Assembly: GCA_950106755.1 (NCBI GenBank)
Contig: CATNNA010000010.1
Location: 496,001 to 560,000 of the forward strand
Source of the DNA: Climacium dendroides
Taxonomy: Eukaryota; Streptophyta; Bryopsida; Hypnales; Climaciaceae
Direction: 5' to 3'
Length of the DNA: 64,000 nt
The position numbers and the translations under genes were made by a program. This document shows positions 24,559-38,007 of the stretch, one piece after another; the stretch's first letter is position 1; every line of letters starts with the position of its first letter. The notes under the pieces are model-generated. The model worked only from the letters and a program-made list of their open reading frames with translations, did not search any database and was not told where the DNA came from.

Positions 24559-27500
24559 AAAAGTGTGGGGAAGCAATAGGGTTCTCTTAAACTTCATTCC
24601 TCCATGAATCCTAATTATTTCGAAGATTTGCAACTTATGTGTTATGTTTTCGGACAGGCTTCCACGTCAAAACGATATAATTTATCGGTTTGGTTTCTAT
24701 TAAATACAGCATGATTTTTAGAGTCTCCTCTTTTTAAAACCCATTTCACTTACCAAAGTATAGGGAAGCAATAGGGTTCTCTTAAACTTCATTTTTCCAT
24801 GAATCCTAATTATTTCGAAGATTTGCAACTTGTGTGTTATGTTTTCGGACAGGCTTCCACGTCAAAACGATATAATTTATTGGTTTGGTTTCTATTAAAT
24901 ACAGCATGATTTTTAGAGTCTTCTTTTTTTAAAACCCATTTCACTTGGAAAAGTGTGGGGAAGCAATAGGGTTCTCTTAAACTTCATTTTTCCATGAATC
25001 CTAATTGTTTCGAAGATTTGCAACTTATGTGTTATGTTTTCGGACAGGCTTCCACGTCAAAACGATATAATTTATCGGTTTGGTTTCTATTAAATACAGC
25101 ATGATTTTTAGAGTCTCCTTTTTTTAAAACCCATTTCACTTACAAAAGTATGGGGAAGCAATAGGGTCTCTTAAACTTCATTTTTCCATGAATCCTAATT
25201 ATTTCGAAGATTTGCAACTTATGTGTTATGTTTTCGGACATGATTCCCCGTCAAAACGATATAATTTATTGGTTTGGTTTCTATTAAATACAGCATGATT
25301 TTTAGAGTCTCCTCTTTTTAAAACCCATTTCACTTACGAAAGTATAGGGAAGCAATAGGGTTCTCTTAAACTTCATTTTTCCATGAATCCTAATTATTTC
25401 GAAGATTTACAACTTATGTGTTATGTTTTCGGACATGATTCCCCGTCAAAACGATATAATTTATTGGTTTGGTTTCTATTAAATACAGCATGATTTTTAG
25501 AGTCTCGTCTTTTTAAAACCCATTTCACTTACAAAAGTATAGGGAAGCAATAGGGTTCTCTTAAACTTCATTTTTCCATGAATCCTAATTATTTCGAAGA
25601 TTTACAACTTATGTGTTATGTTTTCGGACATGATTCCAGGTCAAAACGATATAATTTATTGGTTTGGTTTCTATTAAATACAGCATGATTTTTAGAGTCT
25701 CCTTTTTTTAAAACCCATTTCACTTACAAAAGTGTGGGGAAGCAATAGGGTTCTCTTAAACTTCATTTTTCCATGAATCCTAATTATTTCGAAGATTTAC
25801 AACTTATGTGTTATGTTTTCGGACAGGCTTCCACGTCAAAACGATATAATTTATCGGTTTGGTTTCTATTAAATACAGCATGATTTTCAGAGTCTCCTCT
25901 TTTTAAAACCCATTTCACTTACAAAAGTATAGGGAAGCAATAGGGTTCTCTTAAACTTCATTCCTCCATGAATCCTAATTATTTCGAAGATTTGCAACTT
26001 ATGTGTTATGTTTTCGGACAGGCTTCCACGTCAAAACGATATAATTTATTGGTTTGGTTTCTATTAAATACAGCATGATTTTTAGAGTCTCCTTTTTTTA
26101 AAACCCATTTCACTTACTAAAGTGTGGGGAAGCAATAGGGTTCTCTTAAACTTCATTTTTCCATGAATCCTAATTATTTCGAAGATTTACAACTTATGTG
26201 TTATGTTTTCGGACATGATTCCACGTGAAAACGATATAATTTATTGGTTTGGTTTCTATTAAATACAGCATGATTTTTAGAGTCTCCTTTTTTTAAAACC
26301 CATTTCACTTACAAAAGTATGGGGAAGCAATAGGGTCTCTTAAACTTCATTTTTCCATGAATCCTAATTATTTCGAAGATTTGCAACTTATGTGTTATGT
26401 TTTCGGACATGATTCCCCGTCAAAACGATATAATTTATTGGTTTGGTTTCTATTAAATACAGCATGATTTTTAGAGTCTCCTCTTTTTAAAACCCATTTC
26501 ACTTACGAAAGTATAGGGAAGCAATAGGGTTCTCTTAAACTTCATTTTTCCATGAATCCTAATTATTTCGAAGATTTACAACTTATGTGTTATGTTTTCG
26601 GACATGATTCCCCGTCAAAACGATATAATTTATTGGTTTGGTTTCTATTAAATACAGCATGATTTTTAGAGTCTCGTCTTTTTAAAACCCATTTCACTTA
26701 CAAAAGTATAGGGAAGCAATAGGGTTCTCTTAAACTTCATTTTTCCATGAATCCTAATTATTTCGAAGATTTACAACTTATGTGTTATGTTTTCGGACAT
26801 GATTCCAGGTCAAAACGATATAATTTATTGGTTTGGTTTCTATTAAATACAGCATGATTTTTAGAGTCTCCTTTTTTTAAAACCCATTTCACTTACAAAA
26901 GTGTGGGGAAGCAATAGGGTTCTCTTAAACTTCATTTTTCCATGAATCCTAATTATTTCGAAGATTTACAACTTATGTGTTATGTTTTCGGACAGGCTTC
27001 CACGTCAAAACGATATAATTTATCGGTTTGGTTTCTATTAAATACAGCATGATTTTCAGAGTCTCCTCTTTTTAAAACCCATTTCACTTACAAAAGTATA
27101 GGGAAGCAATAGGGTTCTCTTAAACTTCATTCCTCCATGAATCCTAATTATTTCGAAGATTTGCAACTTATGTGTTATGTTTTCGGACAGGCTTCCACGT
27201 CAAAACGATATAATTTATTGGTTTGGTTTCTATTAAATACAGCATGATTTTTAGAGTCTCCTTTTTTTAAAACCCATTTCACTTACTAAAGTGTGGGGAA
27301 GCAATAGGGGTCTCTTAAACTTCATTTTTCCATGAATCCTAATTATTTCGAAGATTTGCAACTTATGTGTTATGTTTTCGGACAGGCTTCCACGTCAAAA
27401 CGATATAATTTATTGGTTTGGTTTCTATTAAATACAGCATGATTTTTAGAGTCTCCTTTTTTTAAAACCCATTTCACTTACTAAAGTGTGGGGAAGCAAT

Positions 27501-29236
27501 AGGGGTCTCTTAAACTTCATTTTTCCATGAATCCTAATTATTTCGAAGATTTAAAACTTATGTGTTATGTTTTCGGACAGGCTTCCACGTCAAAACGATA
27601 TAATTTATCGGTTTGGTTTCTATTAAATACAGCATGATTTCTAGAGTCTCCTTTTTTTAAAACCCATTTCACTTACAAAAGTGTGGGGAAGCAATAGGGT
27701 TCTCTTAAACTTCATTCCTCCATGAATCCTAATTATTTCGAAGATTTGCAACTTATGTGTTATGTTTTCGGACAGGCTTCCACGTCAAAACGATGTAATT
27801 TATTGGTTTGGTTTCTATTAAATACAGCATGATTTTTAGAGTCTCCTTTTTTTAAAACCCATTTCACTTACAAAAGTATGGGGAAGCAATAGGGTTCTCT
27901 TAAACTTCATTTTTCCATGAATCCTAATTATTTCGAAGATTTGCAACTTATGTGTTATGTTTTCGGACATGATTCCCCGTCAAAACGATATAATTTATTG
28001 GTTTGGTTTCTATTAAATACAGCATGATTTTTAGAGTCTCCTCTTTTTAAAACCCATTTCACTTACAAAAGTATAGGGAAGCAATAGGGTTCTCTTAAAC
28101 TTCATTTTTCCATGAATCCTAATTATTTCGAAGATTTACAACTTATGTGTTATGTTTTCGGACATGATTCCACGTGAAAACGATATAATTTATTGGTTTG
28201 GTTTCTATTAAATACAGCATGATTTCTAGAGTCTCCTTTTTTTAAAACCCATTTCACTTACAAAAGTGTGGGGAAGCAATAGGGTTCTCTTAAACTTCAT
28301 TCCTCCATGAATCCTAATTATTTCGAAGATTTGCAACTTATGTGTTATGTTTTCGGACAGGCTTCCACGTCAAAACGATATAATTTATCGGTTTGGTTTC
28401 TATTAAATACAGCATGATTTTTAGAGTCTCCTTTTTTTAAAACCCATTTCACTTACCAAAGTATAGGGAAGCAATAGGGTTCTCTTAAACTTCATTTTTC
28501 CATGAATCCTAATTATTTCGAAGATTTGCAACTTGTGTGTTATGTTTTTGGACAGGCTTCCACGTCAAAACGATATAATTTATTGGTTTGGTTTCTATTA
28601 AATACAGCATGATTTTTAGAGTCTCCTCTTTTTAAAACCCATTTCACTTGGAAAAGTGTGGGGAAACAATAGGGTTCTCTTAAACTTCATTTTTCCATGA
28701 ATCCTAATTGTTTCGAAGATTTGCAACTTATGTGTTATGTTTTCGGACAGGCTTCCACGTCAAAACGATGTAATTTATTGGTTTGGTTTCTATTAAATAC
28801 AGCATGATTTTTAGAGTCTCCTTTTTTTAAAACCCATTTCACTTACAAAAGTATGGGGAAGCAATAGGGTTCTCTTAAACTTCATTTTTCCATGAATCCT
28901 AATTATTTCGAAGATTTGCAACTTATGTGTTATGTTTTCGGACACGATTCCCTGTCAAAACGATATAATTTATTGGTTTGGTTTCTATTAAATACAGCAT
29001 GATTTTTAGAGTCTCCTCTTTTTAAAACCCATTTCACTTGGAAAAGTGTGGGGAAACAATAGGGTTCTCTTAAACTTCATTTTTCCATGAATCCTAATTG
29101 TTTCGAAGATTTGCAATTTATGTGTTATGTTTTCGGACAGGCTTCCACGTCAAAACGATGTAATTTATTGGTTTGGTTTCTATTAAATACAGCATGATTT
29201 TTAGAGTCTCCTTTTTTTAAAACCCATTTCACTTAC
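24559..29236. repeat. 24-monomer segmental unit, copy 1 (4678 bp)
   Basis: This is a long block repeated immediately downstream at offset 4678 (24 x 195 - 2, matching its two agggtctc deletions). It contains c, d, e, a 6-monomer tandem (25144-26312 and, in part, from 26313), two aggggtctc monomers starting with t (27287, 27482), and ends with monomers carrying ttccctgtc and gggaaacaat/gcaattta. By eye I see only two substitutions against copy 2: gatttaaaac here near 27550 versus gatttacaac, and acacgattcc here near 28943 versus acatgattcc. That is far higher similarity than between unlike neighbouring monomers. Confidence 0.88.
25144..26312. repeat. 6-monomer subunit inside the 24-mer, first occurrence
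   Basis: Six monomers run from 25144: agggtctc (194 bp), gaaagtatagg with ctcgtcttt, ttccaggtc, ttttcagag, cattcctcc, and a t-starting unit with ccacgtg. The next monomer, at 26313, restarts the order, giving a period of 1169 bp (6 x 195 - 1). The second pass follows the first through cattcctcc and then switches to the aggggtctc pair. The same arrangement is present in copy 2 at 29822-30990. Confidence 0.86.
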
Positions 29237-32200
29237 AAAAGTGTGGGGAAGCAATAGGGTTCTCTTAAACTTCATTCCTCCATGAATCCTAATTATTTCG
29301 AAGATTTGCAACTTATGTGTTATGTTTTCGGACAGGCTTCCACGTCAAAACGATATAATTTATCGGTTTGGTTTCTATTAAATACAGCATGATTTTTAGA
29401 GTCTCCTCTTTTTAAAACCCATTTCACTTACCAAAGTATAGGGAAGCAATAGGGTTCTCTTAAACTTCATTTTTCCATGAATCCTAATTATTTCGAAGAT
29501 TTGCAACTTGTGTGTTATGTTTTCGGACAGGCTTCCACGTCAAAACGATATAATTTATTGGTTTGGTTTCTATTAAATACAGCATGATTTTTAGAGTCTT
29601 CTTTTTTTAAAACCCATTTCACTTGGAAAAGTGTGGGGAAGCAATAGGGTTCTCTTAAACTTCATTTTTCCATGAATCCTAATTGTTTCGAAGATTTGCA
29701 ACTTATGTGTTATGTTTTCGGACAGGCTTCCACGTCAAAACGATATAATTTATCGGTTTGGTTTCTATTAAATACAGCATGATTTTTAGAGTCTCCTTTT
29801 TTTAAAACCCATTTCACTTACAAAAGTATGGGGAAGCAATAGGGTCTCTTAAACTTCATTTTTCCATGAATCCTAATTATTTCGAAGATTTGCAACTTAT
29901 GTGTTATGTTTTCGGACATGATTCCCCGTCAAAACGATATAATTTATTGGTTTGGTTTCTATTAAATACAGCATGATTTTTAGAGTCTCCTCTTTTTAAA
30001 ACCCATTTCACTTACGAAAGTATAGGGAAGCAATAGGGTTCTCTTAAACTTCATTTTTCCATGAATCCTAATTATTTCGAAGATTTACAACTTATGTGTT
30101 ATGTTTTCGGACATGATTCCCCGTCAAAACGATATAATTTATTGGTTTGGTTTCTATTAAATACAGCATGATTTTTAGAGTCTCGTCTTTTTAAAACCCA
30201 TTTCACTTACAAAAGTATAGGGAAGCAATAGGGTTCTCTTAAACTTCATTTTTCCATGAATCCTAATTATTTCGAAGATTTACAACTTATGTGTTATGTT
30301 TTCGGACATGATTCCAGGTCAAAACGATATAATTTATTGGTTTGGTTTCTATTAAATACAGCATGATTTTTAGAGTCTCCTTTTTTTAAAACCCATTTCA
30401 CTTACAAAAGTGTGGGGAAGCAATAGGGTTCTCTTAAACTTCATTTTTCCATGAATCCTAATTATTTCGAAGATTTACAACTTATGTGTTATGTTTTCGG
30501 ACAGGCTTCCACGTCAAAACGATATAATTTATCGGTTTGGTTTCTATTAAATACAGCATGATTTTCAGAGTCTCCTCTTTTTAAAACCCATTTCACTTAC
30601 AAAAGTATAGGGAAGCAATAGGGTTCTCTTAAACTTCATTCCTCCATGAATCCTAATTATTTCGAAGATTTGCAACTTATGTGTTATGTTTTCGGACAGG
30701 CTTCCACGTCAAAACGATATAATTTATTGGTTTGGTTTCTATTAAATACAGCATGATTTTTAGAGTCTCCTTTTTTTAAAACCCATTTCACTTACTAAAG
30801 TGTGGGGAAGCAATAGGGTTCTCTTAAACTTCATTTTTCCATGAATCCTAATTATTTCGAAGATTTACAACTTATGTGTTATGTTTTCGGACATGATTCC
30901 ACGTGAAAACGATATAATTTATTGGTTTGGTTTCTATTAAATACAGCATGATTTTTAGAGTCTCCTTTTTTTAAAACCCATTTCACTTACAAAAGTATGG
31001 GGAAGCAATAGGGTCTCTTAAACTTCATTTTTCCATGAATCCTAATTATTTCGAAGATTTGCAACTTATGTGTTATGTTTTCGGACATGATTCCCCGTCA
31101 AAACGATATAATTTATTGGTTTGGTTTCTATTAAATACAGCATGATTTTTAGAGTCTCCTCTTTTTAAAACCCATTTCACTTACGAAAGTATAGGGAAGC
31201 AATAGGGTTCTCTTAAACTTCATTTTTCCATGAATCCTAATTATTTCGAAGATTTACAACTTATGTGTTATGTTTTCGGACATGATTCCCCGTCAAAACG
31301 ATATAATTTATTGGTTTGGTTTCTATTAAATACAGCATGATTTTTAGAGTCTCGTCTTTTTAAAACCCATTTCACTTACAAAAGTATAGGGAAGCAATAG
31401 GGTTCTCTTAAACTTCATTTTTCCATGAATCCTAATTATTTCGAAGATTTACAACTTATGTGTTATGTTTTCGGACATGATTCCAGGTCAAAACGATATA
31501 ATTTATTGGTTTGGTTTCTATTAAATACAGCATGATTTTTAGAGTCTCCTTTTTTTAAAACCCATTTCACTTACAAAAGTGTGGGGAAGCAATAGGGTTC
31601 TCTTAAACTTCATTTTTCCATGAATCCTAATTATTTCGAAGATTTACAACTTATGTGTTATGTTTTCGGACAGGCTTCCACGTCAAAACGATATAATTTA
31701 TCGGTTTGGTTTCTATTAAATACAGCATGATTTTCAGAGTCTCCTCTTTTTAAAACCCATTTCACTTACAAAAGTATAGGGAAGCAATAGGGTTCTCTTA
31801 AACTTCATTCCTCCATGAATCCTAATTATTTCGAAGATTTGCAACTTATGTGTTATGTTTTCGGACAGGCTTCCACGTCAAAACGATATAATTTATTGGT
31901 TTGGTTTCTATTAAATACAGCATGATTTTTAGAGTCTCCTTTTTTTAAAACCCATTTCACTTACTAAAGTGTGGGGAAGCAATAGGGGTCTCTTAAACTT
32001 CATTTTTCCATGAATCCTAATTATTTCGAAGATTTGCAACTTATGTGTTATGTTTTCGGACAGGCTTCCACGTCAAAACGATATAATTTATTGGTTTGGT
32101 TTCTATTAAATACAGCATGATTTTTAGAGTCTCCTTTTTTTAAAACCCATTTCACTTACTAAAGTGTGGGGAAGCAATAGGGGTCTCTTAAACTTCATTT

Positions 32201-35200
32201 TTCCATGAATCCTAATTATTTCGAAGATTTACAACTTATGTGTTATGTTTTCGGACAGGCTTCCACGTCAAAACGATATAATTTATCGGTTTGGTTTCTA
32301 TTAAATACAGCATGATTTCTAGAGTCTCCTTTTTTTAAAACCCATTTCACTTACAAAAGTGTGGGGAAGCAATAGGGTTCTCTTAAACTTCATTCCTCCA
32401 TGAATCCTAATTATTTCGAAGATTTGCAACTTATGTGTTATGTTTTCGGACAGGCTTCCACGTCAAAACGATGTAATTTATTGGTTTGGTTTCTATTAAA
32501 TACAGCATGATTTTTAGAGTCTCCTTTTTTTAAAACCCATTTCACTTACAAAAGTATGGGGAAGCAATAGGGTTCTCTTAAACTTCATTTTTCCATGAAT
32601 CCTAATTATTTCGAAGATTTGCAACTTATGTGTTATGTTTTCGGACATGATTCCCCGTCAAAACGATATAATTTATTGGTTTGGTTTCTATTAAATACAG
32701 CATGATTTTTAGAGTCTCCTCTTTTTAAAACCCATTTCACTTACAAAAGTATAGGGAAGCAATAGGGTTCTCTTAAACTTCATTTTTCCATGAATCCTAA
32801 TTATTTCGAAGATTTACAACTTATGTGTTATGTTTTCGGACATGATTCCACGTGAAAACGATATAATTTATTGGTTTGGTTTCTATTAAATACAGCATGA
32901 TTTCTAGAGTCTCCTTTTTTTAAAACCCATTTCACTTACAAAAGTGTGGGGAAGCAATAGGGTTCTCTTAAACTTCATTCCTCCATGAATCCTAATTATT
33001 TCGAAGATTTGCAACTTATGTGTTATGTTTTCGGACAGGCTTCCACGTCAAAACGATATAATTTATCGGTTTGGTTTCTATTAAATACAGCATGATTTTT
33101 AGAGTCTCCTTTTTTTAAAACCCATTTCACTTACCAAAGTATAGGGAAGCAATAGGGTTCTCTTAAACTTCATTTTTCCATGAATCCTAATTATTTCGAA
33201 GATTTGCAACTTGTGTGTTATGTTTTTGGACAGGCTTCCACGTCAAAACGATATAATTTATTGGTTTGGTTTCTATTAAATACAGCATGATTTTTAGAGT
33301 CTCCTCTTTTTAAAACCCATTTCACTTGGAAAAGTGTGGGGAAACAATAGGGTTCTCTTAAACTTCATTTTTCCATGAATCCTAATTGTTTCGAAGATTT
33401 GCAACTTATGTGTTATGTTTTCGGACAGGCTTCCACGTCAAAACGATGTAATTTATTGGTTTGGTTTCTATTAAATACAGCATGATTTTTAGAGTCTCCT
33501 TTTTTTAAAACCCATTTCACTTACAAAAGTATGGGGAAGCAATAGGGTTCTCTTAAACTTCATTTTTCCATGAATCCTAATTATTTCGAAGATTTGCAAC
33601 TTATGTGTTATGTTTTCGGACATGATTCCCTGTCAAAACGATATAATTTATTGGTTTGGTTTCTATTAAATACAGCATGATTTTTAGAGTCTCCTTTTTT
33701 TAAAACCCATTTCACTTACTAAAGTGTGGGGAAGCAATAGGGGTCTCTTAAACTTCATTTTTCCATGAATCCTAATTATTTCGAAGATTTGCAACTTATG
33801 TGTTATGTTTTCGGACAGGCTTCCACGTCAAAACGATATAATTTATTGGTTTGGTTTCTATTAAATACAGCATGATTTTTAGAGTCTCCTTTTTTTAAAA
33901 CCCATTTCACTTACTAAAGTGTGGGGAAGCAATAGGGGTCTCTTAAACTTCATTTTTCCATGAATCCTAATTATTTCGAAGATTTACAACTTATGTGTTA
34001 TGTTTTCGGACAGGCTTCCACGTCAAAACGATATAATTTATCGGTTTGGTTTCTATTAAATACAGCATGATTTCTAGAGTCTCCTTTTTTTAAAACCCAT
34101 TTCACTTACAAAAGTGTGGGGAAGCAATAGGGTTCTCTTAAACTTCATTCCTCCATGAATCCTAATTATTTCGAAGATTTGCAACTTATGTGTTATGTTT
34201 TCGGACAGGCTTCCACGTCAAAACGATGTAATTTATTGGTTTGGTTTCTATTAAATACAGCATGATTTTTAGAGTCTCCTTTTTTTAAAACCCATTTCAC
34301 TTACAAAAGTATGGGGAAGCAATAGGGTTCTCTTAAACTTCATTTTTCCATGAATCCTAATTATTTCGAAGATTTGCAACTTATGTGTTATGTTTTCGGA
34401 CATGATTCCCCGTCAAAACGATATAATTTATTGGTTTGGTTTCTATTAAATACAGCATGATTTTTAGAGTCTCCTCTTTTTAAAACCCATTTCACTTACA
34501 AAAGTATAGGGAAGCAATAGGGTTCTCTTAAACTTCATTTTTCCATGAATCCTAATTATTTCGAAGATTTACAACTTATGTGTTATGTTTTCGGACATGA
34601 TTCCACGTGAAAACGATATAATTTATTGGTTTGGTTTCTATTAAATACAGCATGATTTCTAGAGTCTCCTTTTTTTAAAACCCATTTCACTTACAAAAGT
34701 GTGGGGAAGCAATAGGGTTCTCTTAAACTTCATTCCTCCATGAATCCTAATTATTTCGAAGATTTGCAACTTATGTGTTATGTTTTCGGACAGGCTTCCA
34801 CGTCAAAACGATATAATTTATCGGTTTGGTTTCTATTAAATACAGCATGATTTTTAGAGTCTCCTTTTTTTAAAACCCATTTCACTTACCAAAGTATAGG
34901 GAAGCAATAGGGTTCTCTTAAACTTCATTTTTCCATGAATCCTAATTATTTCGAAGATTTGCAACTTGTGTGTTATGTTTTTGGACAGGCTTCCACGTCA
35001 AAACGATATAATTTATTGGTTTGGTTTCTATTAAATACAGCATGATTTTTAGAGTCTCCTCTTTTTAAAACCCATTTCACTTGGAAAAGTGTGGGGAAAC
35101 AATAGGGTTCTCTTAAACTTCATTTTTCCATGAATCCTAATTGTTTCGAAGATTTGCAACTTATGTGTTATGTTTTCGGACAGGCTTCCACGTCAAAACG

Positions 35201-35669
35201 ATGTAATTTATTGGTTTGGTTTCTATTAAATACAGCATGATTTTTAGAGTCTCCTTTTTTTAAAACCCATTTCACTTACAAAAGTATGGGGAAGCAATAG
35301 GGTTCTCTTAAACTTCATTTTTCCATGAATCCTAATTATTTCGAAGATTTGCAACTTATGTGTTATGTTTTCGGACATGATTCCCTGTCAAAACGATATA
35401 ATTTATTGGTTTGGTTTCTATTAAATACAGCATGATTTTTAGAGTCTCCTCTTTTTAAAACCCATTTCACTTGGAAAAGTGTGGGGAAACAATAGGGTTC
35501 TCTTAAACTTCATTTTTCCATGAATCCTAATTGTTTCGAAGATTTGCAATTTATGTGTTATGTTTTCGGACAGGCTTCCACGTCAAAACGATGTAATTTA
35601 TTGGTTTGGTTTCTATTAAATACAGCATGATTTTTAGAGTCTCCTTTTTTTAAAACCCATTTCACTTAC
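29237..35669. repeat. 24-monomer segmental unit, copy 2, with nested 9-monomer duplication (6433 bp)
   Basis: This begins as a close copy of 24559 onwards and follows it to the ttccctgtc monomer at 33525. There it jumps back nine monomers: the t-starting aggggtctc unit at 31965 reappears at 33720, exactly 1755 bp later, and the following monomers repeat through the second ttccctgtc near 35380. The gggaaacaat/gcaattta monomer that closes copy 1 (29042-29236) then closes this copy at 35475-35669. Total length equals 4678 + 1755 exactly. The nested duplication is absent from copy 1, so it most simply arose after the 24-mer duplication. Confidence 0.87.
33525..33719. repeat. Chimeric junction monomer of the nested 9-mer duplication
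   Basis: The first part carries gtatggg and ttccctgtc (33628-33634), as in the last monomer of the 9-mer. The last part carries ctcctttttt (33691-33700) and a cttact end, as in the monomer that precedes an aggggtctc unit. The intact counterpart at 35280-35474 has ctcctctttt and a cttgg end. The exchange point therefore lies between 33634 and about 33694, in sequence shared by both parents. Confidence 0.83.
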
Positions 35670-36644
35670 AAAAGTATGGGGAAGCAATAGGGTTCTCTTA
35701 AACTTCATTTTTCCATGAATCCTAATTATTTCGAAGATTTGCAACTTATGTGTTATGTTTTCGGACATGATTCCCCGTCAAAACGATATAATTTATTGGT
35801 TTGGTTTCTATTAAATACAGCATGATTTTTAGAGTCTCCTCTTTTTAAAACCCATTTCACTTACAAAAGTATAGGGAAGCAATAGGGTTCTCTTAAACTT
35901 CATTTTTCCATGAATCCTAATTATTTCGAAGATTTACAACTTATGTGTTATGTTTTCGGACATGATTCCACGTGAAAACGATATAATTTATTGGTTTGGT
36001 TTCTATTAAATACAGCATGATTTTTAGAGTCTCCTTTTTTTAAAACCCATTTCACTTACAAAAGTGTGGGGAAGCAATAGGGTTCTCTTAAACTTCATTC
36101 CTCCATGAATCCTAATTATTTCGAAGATTTGCAACTTGTGTGTTATGTTTTCGGACAGGCTTCCACGTCAAAACGATATAATTTATTGGTTTGGTTTCTA
36201 TTAAATACAGCATGATTTTTAGAGTCTTCTTTTTTTAAAACCCATTTCACTTGGAAAAGTGTGGGGAAGCAATAGGGTTCTCTTAAACTTCATTTTTCCA
36301 TGAATCCTAATTGTTTCGAAGATTTGCAACTTATGTGTTATGTTTTCGGACAGGCTTCCACGTCAAAACGATATAATTTATTGGTTTCGTTTCTATTAAA
36401 TACAGCATGATTTTTAGAGTCTCCTTTTTTTAAAACCCATTTCACTTACAAAAGTGTGGGGAAGCAATAGGGTTCTCTTAAACTTCATTTTTCCATGAAT
36501 CCTAATTATTTCGAAGATTTGCAACTTATGTGTTATGTTTTCGGACAGGCTTCCACGTCAAAACGATATAATTTATCGGTTTGGTTTCTATTAAATACAG
36601 CATGATTTTTAGAGTCTCCTCTTTTTAAAACCCATTTCACTTAC
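35670..36644. repeat. Five monomers: g, b, c/d hybrid, e-like, ggcttcc/tcgg
   Basis: The order g (35670), b with ccacgtg (35865), a hybrid with cattcctcc and cttgtgtg (36060) and a cttgg/aattgttt unit (36255) resembles 21440-22219, where the same c/d hybrid follows a g-b' pair. The hybrid is therefore an amplified chimera present in two distant places. Confidence 0.78.
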
Positions 36645-38007
36645 AAAAGTGTGGGGAAGCAATAGGGTCTCTTAAACTTCATTTTTCCATGAATCCTAAT
36701 TATTTCGAAGATTTGCAACTTATGTGTTATGTTTTCGGACATGATTCCACGTCAAAACGATATAATTTATTGGTTTGGTTTCTATTAAATACAGCATGAT
36801 TTTTAGAGTCTCCTCTTTTTAAAACCCATTTCACTTACAAAAGTGTGGGGAAGCAATAGGGTTCTCTTAAACTTCATTTTTCCATGAATCCTAATTATTT
36901 CGAAGATTTGCAACTTATGTGTTATGTTTTCGGACATGATTCCACGTCAAAACGATATAATTTATCGGTTTGGTTTCTATTAAATACAGCATGATTTTTA
37001 GAGTCTCCTTTTTTTAAAACCCATTTCACTTACAAAAGTGTGGGGAAGCAATAGGGTTCTCTTAAACTTCATTTTTCCATGAATCCTAATTATTTCGAAG
37101 ATTTACAACTTATGTGTTATGTTTTCGGACATGATTCCACGTCAAAACGATATAATTTATTGGTTTGGTTCTATTAAATACAGCATGATTTTTAGAGTCT
37201 CCTTTTTTTAAAACCCATTTCACTTACAAAAGTGTGGGGAAGCAATAGGGTTCTCTTAAACTTCATTCCTCCATGAATCCTAATTATTTCGAAGATTTGC
37301 AACTTATGTGTTATGTTTTCGGACAGGCTTCCACGTGAAAACGATATAATTTATCGGTTTGGTTTCTATTAAATACAGCATGATTTTTAGAGTCTCCTCT
37401 TTTTAAAACCCAATTCACTTACCAAAGTATAGGGAAGCAATAGGGTTCTCTTAAACTTCATTTTTCCATGAATCCTAATTATTTCGAAGATTTGCAACTT
37501 GTGTGTTATGTTTTCGGACAGGCTTCCACGTCAAAACGATATAATTTATTGGTTTGGTTTCTATTAAATACAGCATGATTTTTAGAGTCTTCTTTTTTTA
37601 AAACCCATTTCACTTGGAAAAGTGTGGGGAAGCAATAGGGTTCTCTTAAACTTCATTTTTCCATGAATCCTAATTGTTTCGAAGATTTGCAACTTATGTG
37701 TTATGTTTTCGGACAGGCTTCCACGTCAAAACGATATAATTTATTGGTTTCGTTTCTATTAAATACAGCATGATTTTTAGAGTCTCCTTTTTTTAAAACC
37801 CATTTCACTTACAAAAGTGTGGGGAAGCAATAGGGTTCTCTTAAACTTCATTTTTCCATGAATCCTAATTATTTCGAAGATTTGCAACTTATGTGTTATG
37901 TTTTCGGACAGGCTTCCACGTCAAAACGATATAATTTATCGGTTTGGTTTCTATTAAATACAGCATGATTTTTAGAGTCTCCTCTTTTTAAAACCCATTT
38001 CACTTAC
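36645..38007. repeat. 7-monomer HOR unit (1363 bp)
   Basis: Starts with an agggtctc monomer of 194 bp, then two tgattccacg units (the second lacking one t in ggtttggttc), c with ccacgtg and caattcac, d, e with ttggtttcg, and a ggcttcc/tcgg unit. Length is 7 x 195 - 2, matching the two deletions. The next unit begins with the same deletion monomer at 38008. Confidence 0.84.

Noticed and set aside
24559..33719. Assembly error as the cause of the 4678-bp duplication
   Set aside because: It cannot be excluded from sequence alone. However, the copies differ at two sites or more, and copy 2 carries its own nested duplication with a clean recombinant junction, which a simple assembler duplication would not produce. 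I keep it as probably real, with read support as the test.
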